Source of the DNA: Neobacillus sp. CF12
GTDB taxonomy: Bacteria; Bacillota; Bacilli; Bacillales; Cytobacillaceae
Direction of reading: 5' to 3'
NCBI RefSeq assembly: GCF_030348765.1
Contig: NZ_JAUCEU010000007.1
Coordinates: 986,501-1,050,500, forward strand
Length of the DNA stretch: 64,000 bases
Positions within the stretch are counted from its first letter, which is position 1. The number at the start of each line of letters is the position of its first letter. A model generated the notes under the pieces. It saw nothing but the letters and a program-made list of their open reading frames with translations, ran no database searches and had not been told where the DNA came from. The position numbers and the translations under genes were made by a program. This document shows positions 61,659 through 64,000 of this stretch, one piece after another.

Positions 61659-63146
61659 TCAGTTCACAGTACCTTCCTTGAGCTTCAATTCCTTTTCTTG
61701 AGGAACTGCCCGTTTAATAAAAAACGAGGCGATCCAAGCGATGGATACAAGCCCAAATGCAAGCAAGAACGAGTTTTTCATTCCAGCAATCATCGCTAGA
61801 ATTTGTAGTGCAGACTCATCTTTTGTGGTCAATGTATTTTCCAAAAAACGACTTGAGGTACTTGTCATGATGGATACAAGTAGTGCTGTCCCGACAGCGC
61901 CTGACACCTGCTGAAGTGTGCTGATAATGGCCGTACCGTGCGGATATAAATGAGGAGGCAGAACATTCAAAGCGTTGGTCATGACCGGCATCATGACCAT
62001 CGAAATACCCAACATCAATAGCGTATTAAAAATCATAATCTTGCTGTACGAGGTCGACAATGTGATAAAGGCAAATTGCAAAAGTGAATTTGCAACCAAC
62101 CCTAATCCTACGACCGCAAGTAGCTTGGCACCAAATTTATCAAATAATCGGCCTGTAATCGGTGACATAATTCCCATTACAATACCGCCTGGCAGCATAA
62201 CCAGCCCTGCCTCCAATGGACTGTAACCTAATGCATTTTGGAGAAAAATCGGCAACAGCATCATCGCAGAGAACATCGCCATCATGATAATCATCATAAT
62301 CAAGGTCGACAACCTAAAAATGTTGTATTTAAATGTTCTTAAATCTAGTAACGGTTGTGCAATCGTCAATTGCCTCCATGTAAACAGTACTAAAGAACCA
62401 ACGCCGACTGCAATTGAAATAATGACCTCATTGCTCGACCATCCCCCTTGGCCTTCACCAGAACTACTGAAACCGTACACAATCCCCCCAAAACCAATCG
62501 TTGAAAGGAGTAGTGATACTGGATCAATCTTAGGATTCGTGGTCTCCGTCACATTTTTGAGTTTGAAATATGCAATGATCATAACCAACAGTGCGATAGG
62601 CAGAACACCGTAAAAGAGAATACGCCAACTAAATTGCTCGACAATGATACCTGAAAGAGTAGGTCCAATTGCAGGAGCAAATGTAATGACAATACCAATC
62701 GTACCCATTGCCGACCCTCTTTTTTCAATAGGAACCATGGCGAAAACTACATTGGTGAGTAACGGAAAGAGCAAACCGGTTCCCGCCGCTTGAAGCATCC
62801 TTCCGATTAAAAGAACAGCGAACCCTGGGGAGATTGCAGCAACAAATGTACCAATCGTAAAAATTCCCATAGCCGTTAGGAATAAGGTTCTTGTCGTGAA
62901 CCGCTGAATTAAATAAGCAGTGACTGGTATAAGTACACCTATGACTAGAAGATATCCAGTTGACAACCATTGTGCGGTACTAGGTGCGATTCCAATGTCA
63001 CTCATGATTTTTGACAAGGCCACGTTAAGTAGCGTTTCATTCAAAATAGCTACAAATACACCTAGAATCATGATTAGGACTAAGAAAAAGTTGCCTTTAT
63101 TCCCAAATGTCCCTTCGTTTGGTTTTGATTCGATATGATTGTTCAA
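61659..63146 (-). CDS. DHA2-family MFS multidrug exporter (EmrB/QacA type)
   Basis: The 495-aa protein has 14 predicted helices. It has ETLLNVALSKIMSDIGIAPSTAQWLSTGYLL (motif D1-like, about 38-68), IQRFTTRTLFLTAMGIFTIGT and motif C-like GIVITFAPAIGPTLSGIIVE (about 147-166), typical of proton-drug antiporters. It exports toxic lipophilic compounds across the membrane. The TTG start at 63146 follows AAAGGGGAAAG. A palindrome over the promoter (63198-63233) predicts repression by a TetR- or MarR-type regulator not encoded in the window. Confidence 0.93.
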   Translation of the reverse strand: MNNHIESKPNEGTFGNKGNFFLVLIMILGVFVAILNETLLNVALSKIMSDIGIAPSTAQWLSTGYLLVIGVLIPVTAYLIQRFTTRTLFLTAMGIFTIGTFVAAISPGFAVLLIGRMLQAAGTGLLFPLLTNVVFAMVPIEKRGSAMGTIGIVITFAPAIGPTLSGIIVEQFSWRILFYGVLPIALLVMIIAYFKLKNVTETTNPKIDPVSLLLSTIGFGGIVYGFSSSGEGQGGWSSNEVIISIAVGVGSLVLFTWRQLTIAQPLLDLRTFKYNIFRLSTLIMMIIMMAMFSAMMLLPIFLQNALGYSPLEAGLVMLPGGIVMGIMSPITGRLFDKFGAKLLAVVGLGLVANSLLQFAFITLSTSYSKIMIFNTLLMLGISMVMMPVMTNALNVLPPHLYPHGTAIISTLQQVSGAVGTALLVSIMTSTSSRFLENTLTTKDESALQILAMIAGMKNSFLLAFGLVSIAWIASFFIKRAVPQEKELKLKEGTVN

Positions 63147-63197
63147 ATTCTTTCCCCTTTCATTTTCCGAGTCAACATTTCTTACCTTTTATGTAAG

Positions 63198-63233
63198 ATT
63201 ATACACTTTCAAAAAAATAAGAACAAATGTTCT
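63198..63233 (-). promoter_or_regulatory. Promoter with operator for the MFS exporter
   Basis: On the minus strand TTGTTC (63221-63226), a 17-bp spacer and TATAAT (63198-63203) form a near-consensus promoter. AGAACA-AA-TGTTCT (63220-63233) is an inverted repeat that covers the -35 box. Confidence 0.6.
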
Positions 63234-63240
63234 AAAAAAC

Positions 63241-63689
63241 AATACCACAAAAGATAACCAATTTCAATTATTTGATCCATTCCTGAAGAAAAACTGGATG
63301 TTTTAAAGCAGATAACTAGGAAACCTCATATAGCCATTCTAAGTCCTTTGGATCTGAACAAATTAAAATCCCAATCTCTCATTCAAATCCATAGAATCGA
63401 TTAAAGATAAAACTCTTAAGCGTGCTCTTATCTAACTAAAAAGCTTATCACCTAATTTATAGACAAAAATAACCGTAAAGGAAATTTATCTTTACGGTTT
63501 TACCAATATATCACACCCTGCTTGTAGCAGGAAATGGTAAACAGCGGCTTTTTGCAGCTTTCATTTTTACCTGAGGAGCAAATAAAAGCCTTGATCCTTA
63601 TTTGATCATTTTTAATGTTAACAGAATCATTACTTCCATTTAAACTATATAGGAATATTCTCAGAGTTCGCGAAAGAACCCTTCTCCCT
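63241..63689. other. Intergenic stretch upstream of the MFS gene
   Basis: About 450 bases without a supported gene. It holds the hairpin at 63471-63502 and a short CCTGC/GCAGG hairpin near 63517-63531. Confidence 0.5.
63471..63502. terminator. Terminator downstream of the nucleoside phosphorylase gene
   Basis: AACCGTAAAG (63471-63480) and CTTTACGGTT (63490-63499) form a perfect 10-bp stem with a 9-nt loop and T-rich tails in both directions. Confidence 0.8.
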
Positions 63690-64000
63690 TTATAACGCTG
63701 TAATGGCGTCCAGGGCTATTTTCATTTCTGCTTCCACCGCATCGGCGACCAAGTCGTTGTGTGGATTGTATTCCTCTCGCAGCTCTGCATCCGCATAGCC
63801 GTCAATGGCTAGAATCGCCCCAGCTTGTACTCCTTTTAACGCAGCAATAACGAATAAAGCCGAGTTTTCCATGTCTACTGCTAGAACTCCAGCTTTTTTA
63901 TAAAGCTGATGTGGAAATTCGAGAACCCCAGAATAGAAGGCATCGAGTGTAAGAGTAATCCCCTCTTTTACAGGAATGTCTCCCCCAGTTAAAACGGCCG
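63690..64000 (-). CDS. Nucleoside phosphorylase (uridine/purine nucleoside phosphorylase family), partial
   Basis: Only the C-terminal 102 residues are in the window. The frame runs through the right edge, reading AVLTGGDIPVKEGITLTLDA, then VLEFPHQLYKKAGVLAVDMENSALFVIAALKG cut at normal positions. DMENSALF is the ribose/base-binding motif (the Met-Glu-x-Ser/Ala element) of the PNP/UDP family, which phosphorolyses nucleosides to base and ribose-1-phosphate. An apparent ATG within DMENS is internal. Uridine versus purine specificity cannot be decided from this part. Confidence 0.85.
   Translation of the reverse strand, partial: AVLTGGDIPVKEGITLTLDAFYSGVLEFPHQLYKKAGVLAVDMENSALFVIAALKGVQAGAILAIDGYADAELREEYNPHNDLVADAVEAEMKIALDAITAL

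Overview
The window looks like a chromosomal segment of an aerobic, endospore-forming member of the Bacillaceae (Bacillus/Neobacillus type). It is AT-rich, has strong AGGAGG-type ribosome binding sites with frequent GTG and TTG starts, and carries a gerA-type germinant receptor operon, a preQ1-I riboswitch and proteins of clear Bacillus type. Most genes lie on the minus strand. I see no rRNA, tRNA, insertion sequence or CRISPR array.

Layout. 0-8 kb: a DUF1906 glycosidase-like surface protein, a frameshifted CPBP membrane protease, a nitronate monooxygenase and a four-gene germinant receptor operon. 8-21 kb: one long minus-strand operon for D-amino-acid peptides. It holds an N-acyltransferase, M20 deacylase, RpiR regulator, M19 dipeptidase, N-succinylamino acid racemase, M55 D-aminopeptidase, a serine hydrolase of the beta-lactamase fold and a full Dpp/Opp ABC importer. 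Together these predict import of D-containing peptides, intracellular hydrolysis, and one-way D-to-L conversion by succinylation, racemisation and desuccinylation. 21-24 kb: decayed or mis-sequenced genes around an intact truncated haemoglobin.

24-38.4 kb: a complete aromatic meta-cleavage locus. A two-component FAD monooxygenase (HpaB/PheA1 family plus flavin reductase), two near-identical catechol 2,3-dioxygenases, a dedicated FAD synthetase, and the lower pathway (semialdehyde dehydrogenase, tautomerase, two hydratase/decarboxylase paralogues, aldolase, acylating acetaldehyde dehydrogenase) lead from a phenol to pyruvate and acetyl-CoA. A divergent IclR regulator sits in the middle. At the upstream end is a regulator that joins an XylR/DmpR-type sensor to a PucR-type DNA-binding domain. 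A 52-bp repeat array interrupts the lower-pathway genes.

38.6-49.5 kb: an uncharacterised pair (a HEPN-motif protein and a CDGHG-motif protein), a membrane FAD oxidoreductase operon behind a perfect 20-bp palindrome, an XRE-regulated membrane cluster, a divergent CorA-like protein, and queC plus a queuosine-precursor transporter under a preQ1 riboswitch. 49.6-64 kb: tyrA, a two-component system with an ABC exporter, a HAD phosphatase, DegV, GNAT, nitroreductase, Nudix, a PP2C-amidase pair, a thioesterase, a DHA2 drug exporter and the 3' part of a nucleoside phosphorylase cut by the window edge.

At least four genes, and possibly a fifth small one, carry frame breaks that a single-base homopolymer change would repair. 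This suggests either slippage mutations or residual sequencing error. All functional names rest on reading motifs and protein character by eye; no database search was run.
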